Shown piece after piece: positions 8,565 to 17,666 of a DNA stretch of 64,000 nt. The notes below the pieces were generated by a model. That model had not been told where the DNA came from and ran no database searches. It saw only the letters and a list, made by a program, of their open reading frames with translations. The position numbers and the translations under genes are program-made. The stretch is from NCBI GenBank assembly GCA_963678235.1, contig OY782766.1, forward strand, positions 372,001-436,000, written 5' to 3'. The DNA comes from JABMQB01 sp963678235. GTDB taxonomy: Bacteria; Bacteroidota; Bacteroidia; Bacteroidales; Prolixibacteraceae. Numbering within the stretch: position 1 is the stretch's first letter; every line of letters starts with the position of its first letter.

Positions 8565-9618
8565 GTTTCTATTTCATACCGATTTTAGGTACAGGGCTTC
8601 AAGGCATTTATTCTTTTTCCTTACAACAGTATTGCTTTTTACCCTGTTTTTATTTAACCAGAAGCACGAGCATGGTTTGTTTCAAACCTTTTTAATGGTT
8701 TTAGCCAATGCTTTTTTCTTTTTCGGATATGCATATATAACCATCTTCGGGCTAATCCCTGAATTGCTCCTAAAAAACAGGATTTTTTGGTTTATTCTTT
8801 TATTTGCCCTTGTTGGCGTCGGGCTTTCGGTTATTAAGCTTTTATTTTCCGATTTTATATTTTATGCCTCACTTTCACCTGAAAATATTGAAAGGACAGG
8901 GCACATCAACCTGAGGTTTATTTTGGTTAATACCAAAGATATGTCTTTTATAGTGGCATTGTTTTGTGTGGCTAAATATGCCAAAGATTATTTGCGCGAT
9001 GATCATTTGAGAAGAAAATTAAAAAGTCAGTACCTCGAGGCGCAAAACAAACTTTTGCAAGCGCAATTTGACTCGCATTTCCTGTTTAACACCATAAATA
9101 ACTTATATGCACTTTCGTTGCTTGACCCGGAAAAGACCCTAATGGTAATTGCCCGGATAAAAACAATGATGTCGTTTATTATCGACGAAAGCCAGAAAAA
9201 ATATGTAAATATTATCGAAGAGCTTGAACTTTTAGACAATTACATCAAATTAGAACAACTTCGATATGGCGACAGGCTTAAAGTGGAGTTTATCATCGAA
9301 GGAGATTATGCAAATGTAAAAATTCCACCAATGGTACTCTTTGTTTTGGTCGAAAACTGCTTTAAACACGGGAGTAGCCTTGATGCAGGCAAGCCATGGA
9401 TTAAGTTGCTTCTTACACAAAAAGAGGGCAAAGTTCATTTTACAACAGAAAATAGCAAACCCAAAGGATTCAAAAAGAGAGTTGCCACTGAAAATGACGG
9501 TTCCAGTTTGAGCAACTTGAAAACAAGGCTCGGGTTGTTATACGGAGAAGATTATTTTTTTCAAACAAAGTGTCTTGAAGGCAGCTTTATTGCGCAACTA
9601 AAAATTAATAGTATCTAG
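8548..9618 (+). CDS. LytS-family sensor histidine kinase (second of three, partly altered motifs)
   Basis: Second LytS-type kinase, with about four transmembrane helices, then a helix and the H-box DSHFLFNTINNLYAL (His about residue 177). The usual Gln-Pro before the His is Asp-Ser. The HATPase N-box VENCFKHG is intact, but the glycine box normally reading GIGLxN is GSSLSNLKTRL. ATP binding may therefore be weakened. ATG 8548 overlaps the previous gene by 17 bp; a second ATG at 8557 overlaps it by 8 bp and is equally plausible. It abuts the third kinase gene at 9619. It probably acts as partner or modulator of the first kinase (inference). Confidence 0.88.
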   Translation: MPGMSKFLFHTDFRYRASRHLFFFLTTVLLFTLFLFNQKHEHGLFQTFLMVLANAFFFFGYAYITIFGLIPELLLKNRIFWFILLFALVGVGLSVIKLLFSDFIFYASLSPENIERTGHINLRFILVNTKDMSFIVALFCVAKYAKDYLRDDHLRRKLKSQYLEAQNKLLQAQFDSHFLFNTINNLYALSLLDPEKTLMVIARIKTMMSFIIDESQKKYVNIIEELELLDNYIKLEQLRYGDRLKVEFIIEGDYANVKIPPMVLFVLVENCFKHGSSLDAGKPWIKLLLTQKEGKVHFTTENSKPKGFKKRVATENDGSSLSNLKTRLGLLYGEDYFFQTKCLEGSFIAQLKINSI

Positions 9619-10656
9619 ATGCAATTAATGGGCAAACATATTCCTATAAAACTTATTCTCTTCCATTTTTTGTTTTGGACAGCTTGGATTGTGTGTTTTA
9701 CCGCGATTCAAAGCCTGGGACAAGGAATTGCCGAAATGAATGTCTGGATAGCTTATTATTTAATTACACTACCAATTTTTATTACACATACTTATTTGGT
9801 TGCCTATTGGTTAGTCCCGAAATTCTTTTTTAAACGTGATTTTCTTAGGTTTATCATTGCCATATTTTGCTTCTTGTTTTTCTTCTCAATTCTTGAATTG
9901 ATAGTAAGCAATGAATTGGTATTTAAGCTTTTTGATCCGTCAAAGGTTTTCGAGCCTGGGTATCTAAACGTGAAAAATATTTTTGCAAGTGGTGTGGGCA
10001 ACCATTACATAATACTTGTTTTTATAGCCATTAGGGCAATTAAATCATGGCATGGGGCAAAAAACCAAAAAGAAGAGCTTGCACTTCAAACGTTAGAAAC
10101 AGAATTGGAAATATTCAGGTTTCAATTAAGGCCAAAATTTGTTCATTCGTTGATTGAGGAACTCGAAAATATGGCTAAAAAGAAATCGGAACATACCCCG
10201 GAAATGATTGTTAAAATATCAGACTTCCTTAACAGCTTGTTTTACGAAGCGAATGCCGAATTAATTCCAATTAAAACGGAAATAAAACTGATTAAAGATT
10301 TTATAGCTATCCAGGAATTGGCAATTGGGAACAGGCTTAGGTCAACCTTGGTGGTTAATGGAGAAATTATGCTTTCTGTTATCCCTCCATTGCTGATTTT
10401 CCCGTTTCTGAATATTGCTTTTCGCGAAATACATAACAATACCAATGAATTTGAAACAACTTTGGTTATAAAAATCGAAAAGAAATACATTTTGTTTTCG
10501 TTCACGGTATGGAGTGAAACTGATTTTTCCCTAAAAAATGATTCAAATATTGAGTTAACAAAAAAGCGATTGCAATACAATTACAACGGAAAACACCGGA
10601 TAATACAAAACGAAGATGCAAACTTCAGGGAAGTAAGCATTGAAATATTTAAATAG
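9619..10656 (+). CDS. LytS-like pseudokinase (third of three)
   Basis: Same architecture as its two upstream neighbours: N-terminal helices to about residue 145, coiled coil, then a His_kinase-like region. The catalytic sites are lost. The H-box position reads LRPKFVHSL, with Lys (K173) where the phospho-His should be. The N-box reads LNIAFREIH instead of VENCFKHG, and no glycine box can be found. The reading frame is intact over 345 codons, so this is not a decaying pseudogene. A regulatory, non-enzymatic partner role is inferred. The start codon directly follows the stop of the second kinase. A 73-bp gap separates it from the regulator gene. Confidence 0.8.
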   Translation: MQLMGKHIPIKLILFHFLFWTAWIVCFTAIQSLGQGIAEMNVWIAYYLITLPIFITHTYLVAYWLVPKFFFKRDFLRFIIAIFCFLFFFSILELIVSNELVFKLFDPSKVFEPGYLNVKNIFASGVGNHYIILVFIAIRAIKSWHGAKNQKEELALQTLETELEIFRFQLRPKFVHSLIEELENMAKKKSEHTPEMIVKISDFLNSLFYEANAELIPIKTEIKLIKDFIAIQELAIGNRLRSTLVVNGEIMLSVIPPLLIFPFLNIAFREIHNNTNEFETTLVIKIEKKYILFSFTVWSETDFSLKNDSNIELTKKRLQYNYNGKHRIIQNEDANFREVSIEIFK

Positions 10657-10729
10657 CTGGAGTAATTTATGAGAAGAAAACGCTACATATAAAAAAGCCA
10701 GTAAACAACAAATAAGAAAACGATTAACT

Positions 10730-11461
10730 ATGAAAACAAAATGTCTCATTGTCGATGACGAACCTCTTGCGCGTGACCTGATGCGAAGCCATGTTCAAAA
10801 ACTCGAAAATTTTGAAATAGCTGATGAGTGTGGAGATGCAATGAAAGCCTTACAAATATTGCGCGAGAAAAAAATTGATCTTATTTTTATGGATATTCAA
10901 ATGCCTCAAATTACTGGTATTGAATTTCTTAAAACACTTAAACACCCGCCCAAAGTTATTATTACAACCGCCTATCGTGAATATGCCCTTGATGGGTTTG
11001 AACTCGATGTGGTCGATTATTTACTCAAGCCCATTACCTTTGAACGTTTTTTAAAGGCCATTAACAAATACTATCTGGTTATTCCCAGCGATTCTTCCGT
11101 AATTTCTTCAGGTAACCAGGGAATTGCTTCTGAGGAAGCATTCATTTATGTTAAAGAGAGCAAAAAAGTTGTGAAGGTTTTGTTAAACGAAATCCTTTAT
11201 ATTGAAGGGCTTAGTGAATACATCCAGATATATACAGAGAAACGAAAAATTGTTACTAAGACAAGTATGACTTACATGATGGAAAAATTACCAAGCGATG
11301 ATTTTATGCGCATTCATAAGTCATTTATTGTTTCTTTGAGGAAAATAGAAGCATTTACGGCTTCCAGTATCGAGGTTCCGGGTAAAGAATTGCCAATAGG
11401 CAGAAGTTATAAGAATGCTGTTCTCGGAAGCCTTAATTTAAAAGGGGTTGTAAGCAATTAA
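10730..11461 (+). CDS. LytTR-family response regulator
   Basis: Two-domain regulator of 243 aa. The receiver domain (about 1-120) has the acidic pair DDE at 9-11, the phospho-acceptor D55 in FMDIQMPQ, Thr in ITTAY and Lys in YLLKP. The LytTR DNA-binding domain (about 140-240) contains YVKESKKVVKV, ILYIEGLSEYIQIYT and MRIHKSFIVS. It is the evident output partner of the three upstream LytS-type proteins and probably shares their operon. LytTR proteins often autoregulate through direct repeats near their promoter; I could not identify such repeats with confidence. Confidence 0.95.
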   Translation: MKTKCLIVDDEPLARDLMRSHVQKLENFEIADECGDAMKALQILREKKIDLIFMDIQMPQITGIEFLKTLKHPPKVIITTAYREYALDGFELDVVDYLLKPITFERFLKAINKYYLVIPSDSSVISSGNQGIASEEAFIYVKESKKVVKVLLNEILYIEGLSEYIQIYTEKRKIVTKTSMTYMMEKLPSDDFMRIHKSFIVSLRKIEAFTASSIEVPGKELPIGRSYKNAVLGSLNLKGVVSN

Positions 11462-11775
11462 AATTTAAGTATAAATCCCTTTTGTTTCTCTTTGGAGGGC
11501 AGAAAGGATTTATATTAAATTAATTATGTTTCTTCTGAATTAATTATATTAATCAATTGCTTTATATCTTAGCTTGCATAAAGTATATAAGTGATATTTT
11601 TTCTTTTTATGAACATTTTAGAATGACGTTCTTTATAAGAAACTATGTTCAATTTAATGAAATAAAAAATTAACTCTTTCAGTTCCGTTTTCCGTTAAAT
11701 AATTTGTAAATTAGTTGGCAGGTTTTTACCTGATAGTGTAATTGTTACTTCTAAATTCCTTTAAGTCTGCTATTT
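11462..11775. other. Intergenic region with weak hairpin
   Basis: The 314-bp AT-rich gap between the regulator gene and the first giant surface protein gene. It contains an imperfect hairpin, TATAAATCC / GGATTTATA (11470-11478 / 11506-11514), that could terminate the regulator transcript, although the following bases are only AT-rich. No recognisable -7 box was found before 11776. Confidence 0.4.
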
Positions 11776-14700
11776 ATGAATTGTTCTTTGCCCTTGTTAA
11801 CTTCTTGCTATTCTATCCGAATTCGATTAATTATTGTTTTGTTTAGTCTTGTAATTCTTTTTCTAAATCCATTTCTTGGTTTTGGGAAGAATCCCTCCGT
11901 AAATGAAATAAGTGAGGATTGGAACAACATTGTGGAACCCGGTTTTGGGCATGCTATGCTTGGTACGCCAATTACCGATATTTGGATTAATGAGTTTCAT
12001 TATGATAATGATGGCGGAGATACAGGCGAATTTGTTGAAGTAGCCGGACCCGCAGGTACTAACCTTGATCAATGTGAAATCATACACTATAATGGTTCCG
12101 ATGGGGGAATTACTTTTACCATAAATTTAAGCGGTACTATTCCTGACGAAGGGAATGGGTATGGGGCACTTTCATTTTTACATTCCGGATTTCAGAATAG
12201 CACGGAAGGTATTGCATTGGTAAATAATGTTTCAGATGTACTGGAATTTATTAGTTACGAAGGGTCATTTACTGCAACAGAAGGAGCTGCAAATGGCATG
12301 CTTTCATCAGATGTTGGTGTTTCTGAAACAGGGAGTACGTTGATTGGATATTCCATACAAAAAACTGGTTTAGTCTGTGATCCGGATGATTTTTCCTGGA
12401 CTGCTCCTTCACAAAGTTCCCCGGGATTATTAAATACAAATCAAGGATTCCCTGGCCAGCCATCAGTAAGCTTGAGCCAGACGGATTTATCCATAGAAGA
12501 AAATGGAGGAACCGATACAATAATCGCTCATCTTAGCCATATCGCCTGCGATGATGTTACGTTAACCCTGGAAGTAAATGCTGCAAGCACTGCTTCGGGA
12601 ACTGATTTTGGGATTTCCTCTTTAACTATAGGCATTCAGGCGGGAGATACAATAGGAATGGTTGCTTTATACCCCATTGATGATACTGAAGAAGAAGGGG
12701 ATGAAGAAGTGGTAATTGACATCGCAAGTGTTGTAAATGGGGTAGAAGATGGAACGCAACAAATAGCATGTACCATTTTAGATGACGATGAGTTTATTCC
12801 TGAACCGGAAATAGTTATTAGCGAACCTTCAAAAGAAATCACAAGCACGGATAGTGTGACATATACCGTTCTGTACACAAATGTGTCTTCAGTAGGCCTT
12901 GATAGTGCAGATGTAAAATTAAATACCAGTGGTACTGCATTTGCAGAATATCATATCAATATTTTGTCAGATACCAGCCGGTCAATCGTAATTTCCAATA
13001 TCTATGGCAATGGTACCTTGGGTATTTCCATTGCAGCCGGAAGTGCCCAAAATTCCAATGGGGATTTATGCCCGGAAGCGGGTCCAAGTGAAACTTTTAT
13101 TGTGGACAATACAGCTCCTGATATAGATTGTATGGATGCAGAAGTACGTTTAAACTCTTCCGGCAATGCATCAATAACGGTAGATGATTTGGATAATGGA
13201 ACATCTGATTTGAATGGTTTAGCAAAATTATTTGTAAGCAAAACAGATTTTCAATGTAACGACATATCCAATAATTCAGGAATATCTGAAATTTGGATCA
13301 ACGAATTCCATTACGATAACGTAAGTAGCGATGTGGGTGAGTTTGTTGAACTTGCCGGAACAGCAGGGATTGACCTTACGGATTATGAAATAATATTGTA
13401 TAACGGTAGCGATTCAGAAGAATATGGAAGCATAACATTGTCTGGGGTATTGCCCGATGAAGGGAATGGTTTTGGTGCATTGAGTTTTGAAAAAGTATTG
13501 CAAAATGGTCCTGATGCCATTGCCTTGGTTAAAGGCGGTAAAGTGATTGAATTTATTAGTTATGAAGGAACAATTACAGCAACAGACGGAATAGCTTCGG
13601 GGCAAACTTCTGTTGATATTGGTGTTGCAGAGGATGGTTCAACGCCAGTAGGGTTTTCTCTCCAAAAAGAGGGAAATGGTTCTTCTGCCAGGGATTTTAA
13701 TTGGAAGTCTCCTTCGACTGCCAGCCTAGGCCAAATTAACGATGGTCAGTCCATATCGGCAAAAGTTGGGATGCCTGTATATCTTATTGCAGAAGATGTT
13801 GTTGGAAATATAGATAGTTGCCTGGCATTTGTGAATATTTTAGATGTAACAGCACCTGAAATTGAATGCAAAAATATTAATGCCTACCTTGATGCAGTAG
13901 GAAAGGTTACAATTCAACCCGAAAGCCTTGTTAGTTTGGCAAATGATGCCTGTGGTATTGCATCGGTCGGTATTAGTGATACACTGTTCGAATGCGATCA
14001 GATTACCCCAATTGAAGCACTCTGGATTAATGAGTTTCATTACGACAATGCATCGGACGATGTGAATGAATTTGTTGAAATTGCGGGAACAGCTGGGCTT
14101 AGCCTGGATGGGTTTTATATATTTTTATACAATGGGTCGAATGGTGAATTTTACGATAGTATTCAAGTTTCGGGAACGCTTCCAAACGAATCCAATGGTT
14201 ATGGTGCATTGGCTTTCCCGATTGCCGATATCCAAAATGGTCCCGATGGAATTGCATTGGTCGATAAAAATAAATACATCGTTGATTTTATAAGTTACGA
14301 AGATGAACTTCTTGCCACTAATGGTCCTGCAATCGGACTTAATGCCGATAAAATACCAGGTAGTGAAAGCTCATCAACACAAATAGGTTATTCATTGCAG
14401 AAAACAGGAAATGGCTCCAGATCAGATCAATTTAATTGGGATGGTCCGCTGGAGGATTCGCCCGGATTACTCAACGAAAATCAGCAAATAGAAACCTCGG
14501 ATTTTATTTCCATAACAGCTTGTGCGGAGGATATTCATGGGAATATTGATAGTTGTAGCTCGGAAGTAATTGTTAAAGACACTGTTTCGCCAACTCCAGT
14601 TTGTTTGGACATAATAGTATATTTAGATGAAAATGGGGAAGCTTCCATTTACCCTTCTATGGTTGATGGCGGATCGTTTGATAACTGCGAAATAAATAAA

Positions 14701-16488
14701 TTGTGGTTAGATATAACAAAAGTTACTTGCAATGATCTTGGGGAAATTACCGTGAATATGACCACAGAAGATATCAGTGGAAATACGGCATTTTGTTCTT
14801 CCCTCGTGGAAGTTTACGATACCTTGGTCCCCGAACTTCATTGCCATGATATTAAAGTTAACCTATGGGAAAGCGGGGAGCTTGTTTTAGGTAAGGAAAA
14901 CCTGGCTGAAATGACGGAAGGAACGGTTGATAATTGTTCTTCATTGGAGAACCTGAACTTTTCCTATTCAAATATATCTTTCGATTGTTCTTATCTGAAT
15001 AATCCTGATTCAGTGCGAATTAAAGTGATAGATGAATCTGGTAATAGTGCAGTGTGCTTTTCACAAGTAGAATTGGATGATGACTATAAACCTGTGGTTG
15101 AGTGTGACGATTTTACGGTGGATCTGGATTCATCGGGGTTTGCCCTAATTTATCCCTCAAACTTGATCTTGGAGGATGAGACCTTTGACAATTGCGAGAT
15201 CGTATCGATAGAGTTAGATACCAATCGGTTTTCGTGCAACGATTTGGGCGAAAATAGTGTAAAAGTTTCTGTTTACGATGCTGTCGGGAATAAAGATTGG
15301 TGCAGGTCAAAAGTTTGGGTCGTTGATAATATCCCTCCTGTTTTTCAGAAAGTAGAAGATAAAATTGAAATACTTGAGCCAGGGAATTGCTCCAAAACCC
15401 TTGATGTTTATCCAAATATATTTGCTTCTGATGCATGCGAGGTCATGTATTCCCAGTTAAATGGATTGGGCGCCGGAGGTGAATTCCCACTGGGTACAAC
15501 CTTGGAAACCTGGATTGCAGAAGATATGGCGGGGAATAAGGATACCCTTAATTTTACCGTGACTTTAATTTCTCCAAACGATCCGCCATCCATAGAGCTT
15601 GATCATGAAATTGCCGTCGAAGAAGACTCAACTTTGGTGACCGTGCCAATTTCCGGGATAGGTACAGGAAGCGATTGCAAAGCGCAAAGGATTGTTTCCT
15701 TAACGGCATCAACCGACAATTCCGATTTGGTAAAAAGTGTGGATATTGACTATTCATTTGGGAATCCAAGCGGTAATATAATCCTGAACATTGCGCCTGA
15801 TAAAAGCGGAATAGCAAACATCTCAGTTAGCGTGAAAGACGATGGAGGGACGGATAATGGCGGGCTGGATACATCGGTTGAACAATTAAAAGTAATCGTT
15901 ACCCCGGTTAACGATCCTCCGGTTTGTGTGCAGCCTTTGGCGGATCAGGTTTTATGTTCTTTAAGTTTATTACAGATGGAAATCCCGAATAGTATGGGTG
16001 AAATGTTTTACGATGTTGACGATGAAAATCTTTCAATAAACGTTTCCTTAGGAGATGGTTCAGCAATACCTGGTTGGGGGAAATTTGAAAACGACAAATT
16101 AACATTCAATCCGGGCATGACCGATACAGGGGTTTATATAATAAAAGTAATTGCAACCGACTCTGAAGGATTAACAGCAAGCGACACCTTCGAATTGGAG
16201 GTTCAGTTATGCACCGATACAAAGGAATATTTAAATGGGACAAATACTGTCATCATGTATCCAAATCCTGCCAAGGATAAGGTTACTCTTGAAATTATTG
16301 GAAAAAACGTATCAAACGCTGAATTGCTTGTTTCAGATATTTTAGGAAACAGAGTGCTTAAAAAGACATTTAAAAATACCAACAATGTCGAGTTCGATTT
16401 AAGTCACCAGGCTAGCGGATTGTATTTCGTAAAATTAAATATGGACGGAAAAGAAATAGTGAAGAAATTAATTTTAGACCGAAAATAG
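11776..16488 (+). CDS. Giant T9SS-secreted multidomain surface protein with three lamin-tail-like modules
   Basis: The 1570-aa exported protein has an N-terminal hydrophobic signal (about residues 17-38). Three homologous lamin-tail-like modules follow, each opening with a WINEFHYDN motif, at about residues 66-225, 500-655 and 748-905. A Calx-beta-like domain lies at about 231-340 (LSIEENGGTDT). Several HYR/Ig-like repeats carry paired Cys and IxPxVxC-type starts (about 910-1200). A cadherin-like region with VNDPP is at about 1370-1470. A C-terminal T9SS type A sorting domain begins at YPNPAKDKV and ends with KLILDRK. It is a predicted adhesin or surface-matrix protein; ligand unknown. Its last 400 residues are paralogous to those of the 17667 gene. 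Confidence 0.88.
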   Translation: MNCSLPLLTSCYSIRIRLIIVLFSLVILFLNPFLGFGKNPSVNEISEDWNNIVEPGFGHAMLGTPITDIWINEFHYDNDGGDTGEFVEVAGPAGTNLDQCEIIHYNGSDGGITFTINLSGTIPDEGNGYGALSFLHSGFQNSTEGIALVNNVSDVLEFISYEGSFTATEGAANGMLSSDVGVSETGSTLIGYSIQKTGLVCDPDDFSWTAPSQSSPGLLNTNQGFPGQPSVSLSQTDLSIEENGGTDTIIAHLSHIACDDVTLTLEVNAASTASGTDFGISSLTIGIQAGDTIGMVALYPIDDTEEEGDEEVVIDIASVVNGVEDGTQQIACTILDDDEFIPEPEIVISEPSKEITSTDSVTYTVLYTNVSSVGLDSADVKLNTSGTAFAEYHINILSDTSRSIVISNIYGNGTLGISIAAGSAQNSNGDLCPEAGPSETFIVDNTAPDIDCMDAEVRLNSSGNASITVDDLDNGTSDLNGLAKLFVSKTDFQCNDISNNSGISEIWINEFHYDNVSSDVGEFVELAGTAGIDLTDYEIILYNGSDSEEYGSITLSGVLPDEGNGFGALSFEKVLQNGPDAIALVKGGKVIEFISYEGTITATDGIASGQTSVDIGVAEDGSTPVGFSLQKEGNGSSARDFNWKSPSTASLGQINDGQSISAKVGMPVYLIAEDVVGNIDSCLAFVNILDVTAPEIECKNINAYLDAVGKVTIQPESLVSLANDACGIASVGISDTLFECDQITPIEALWINEFHYDNASDDVNEFVEIAGTAGLSLDGFYIFLYNGSNGEFYDSIQVSGTLPNESNGYGALAFPIADIQNGPDGIALVDKNKYIVDFISYEDELLATNGPAIGLNADKIPGSESSSTQIGYSLQKTGNGSRSDQFNWDGPLEDSPGLLNENQQIETSDFISITACAEDIHGNIDSCSSEVIVKDTVSPTPVCLDIIVYLDENGEASIYPSMVDGGSFDNCEINKLWLDITKVTCNDLGEITVNMTTEDISGNTAFCSSLVEVYDTLVPELHCHDIKVNLWESGELVLGKENLAEMTEGTVDNCSSLENLNFSYSNISFDCSYLNNPDSVRIKVIDESGNSAVCFSQVELDDDYKPVVECDDFTVDLDSSGFALIYPSNLILEDETFDNCEIVSIELDTNRFSCNDLGENSVKVSVYDAVGNKDWCRSKVWVVDNIPPVFQKVEDKIEILEPGNCSKTLDVYPNIFASDACEVMYSQLNGLGAGGEFPLGTTLETWIAEDMAGNKDTLNFTVTLISPNDPPSIELDHEIAVEEDSTLVTVPISGIGTGSDCKAQRIVSLTASTDNSDLVKSVDIDYSFGNPSGNIILNIAPDKSGIANISVSVKDDGGTDNGGLDTSVEQLKVIVTPVNDPPVCVQPLADQVLCSLSLLQMEIPNSMGEMFYDVDDENLSINVSLGDGSAIPGWGKFENDKLTFNPGMTDTGVYIIKVIATDSEGLTASDTFELEVQLCTDTKEYLNGTNTVIMYPNPAKDKVTLEIIGKNVSNAELLVSDILGNRVLKKTFKNTNNVEFDLSHQASGLYFVKLNMDGKEIVKKLILDRK

Positions 16489-16792
16489 TGGCGCTAAATA
16501 GTTAATTCGTTTTATAAATGTTTCTTTCTATGATTGAAACTTGCATTATACCCCTTGGTCTTGATTATGCTTTTCATAATCGTTTCAAATTTATATAACA
16601 CCAATCTATTTGAATTATTAAGTTTTAAATTGTAACTTGATCTTCGAACGATAAAAGATTCATCAAGTATTTTAGGTTTTAAACCTTTTTAATGGATGAA
16701 TTGTTTCGGAATAACTAATGATTAACTCAGCGATGTACCAATATATTTTTTGGTCGATTTATTATTTATTATTCATTTAAAACAAACACACA
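16489..16792. other. Intergenic region, no clear element
   Basis: The 304-bp AT-rich gap between the first giant surface protein and the tail-collar gene. There is a short AGGTTTTAAACCT palindrome near 16675-16687, but I see no terminator with a T-run and no exact TAnnTTTG box. Confidence 0.4.
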
Positions 16793-17419
16793 ATGAAAAA
16801 AGTAACTTTCAAAAAAAGATTGCTAAATCTAAGTTTAATTACTCTCTTTTTTTTTACAGGGTTTGGAATTTCAAATGCCCAGGAACCTATGCTTGGAGAA
16901 ATTAAGATGTTCGCCGGAACCTATGCCCCGCGTGGTTGGGCTTTTTGTGATGGACAATTGTTGTCAATAAGCCAGAATACAGCATTGTTTTCTATTTTGG
17001 GGACAACTTATGGAGGTGATGGGAGAACTACATTTGCATTGCCTGATTTAAGAGGAAGGGTTCCCATGGGACCAAGACGAGGTAATGGTTCAAATTACGA
17101 TTGGAGGTTAGGGCAGAAAACAGGGGTAGAGTTAAAAACCTTAAGCCCAAATGAACTCCCTTCCCATTCCCATACATTTAATGCCAATTCAGAACTTGGA
17201 GAACTTTCAGCCCCTGCAAATGGATCTACTTCATTGTCCGCAAGTGCTGATGGAAGAAGTGCAGGACAAAGTATTTACAATACAAAGGCACCAAATGTAC
17301 AAATGAAATCAGGTTCGATAGGAAACACTGGCGGAAATAGTTCTTTCCCTATGTACCAGCCCTCATTAGCAATTAATTATATTATTTGTACGGTTGGCAT
17401 ATTCCCATCAAGAAATTAG
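16793..17419 (+). CDS. Secreted phage tail collar-domain protein
   Basis: The 208-aa protein carries a phage tail collar domain (about 32-95: GEIKMFAGTYAPRGWAFCDG, then LPDLRGRVPMG), followed by a Ser/Gly/Ala-rich shaft and the C-terminal SLAINYIIC motif typical of microcystin-dependent (MdpB-like) and tail-fibre proteins. Unusually, it begins with a Sec signal peptide (about residues 1-29, ending SNAQ), so it is exported by the general pathway. No other phage genes are near. It sits between two giant T9SS proteins and has its own terminator at 17441, so a surface or extracellular structural role is inferred. It has no T9SS sorting domain. Confidence 0.85.
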   Translation: MKKVTFKKRLLNLSLITLFFFTGFGISNAQEPMLGEIKMFAGTYAPRGWAFCDGQLLSISQNTALFSILGTTYGGDGRTTFALPDLRGRVPMGPRRGNGSNYDWRLGQKTGVELKTLSPNELPSHSHTFNANSELGELSAPANGSTSLSASADGRSAGQSIYNTKAPNVQMKSGSIGNTGGNSSFPMYQPSLAINYIICTVGIFPSRN

Positions 17420-17440
17420 ATCTACCAGGACGATGATATT

Positions 17441-17486
17441 ATCAGATGTCAAAAATAACCAAATACTATTTTGGCATCTGATTTTA
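17441..17486 (+). terminator. Terminator after the tail-collar gene
   Basis: Long hairpin ATCAGATGTCAAAA / TTTTGGCATCTGAT (14 pairs, one T-G) with a 14-nt loop and a short T-run, starting 21 bp after the stop codon. Confidence 0.75.
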
Positions 17487-17666
17487 AGTTCAATAACAAT
17501 ATAATCTAGTTAAATACATATGATACTAATTCTTTATATTCCCGTCCATGAATACTTGATTTTTTGAATATGAAGACTTGCAATTGTTTGAAAAGTTGGT
17601 ATTTCAATAGATATATATTTTAGAATATATGCAAAAACAAATCAGTAATTATCAAACACATGGATT

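Noticed and set aside
9619..10656. Pseudogene
   Set aside because: Catalytic motifs are gone, but the frame is intact over the full family length and the gene stays in tight operon spacing, which fits a pseudokinase better than decay.
16793..17419. Prophage remnant
   Set aside because: Only a collar domain is present, with a Sec signal peptide; no capsid, terminase, integrase or lysis genes are nearby.
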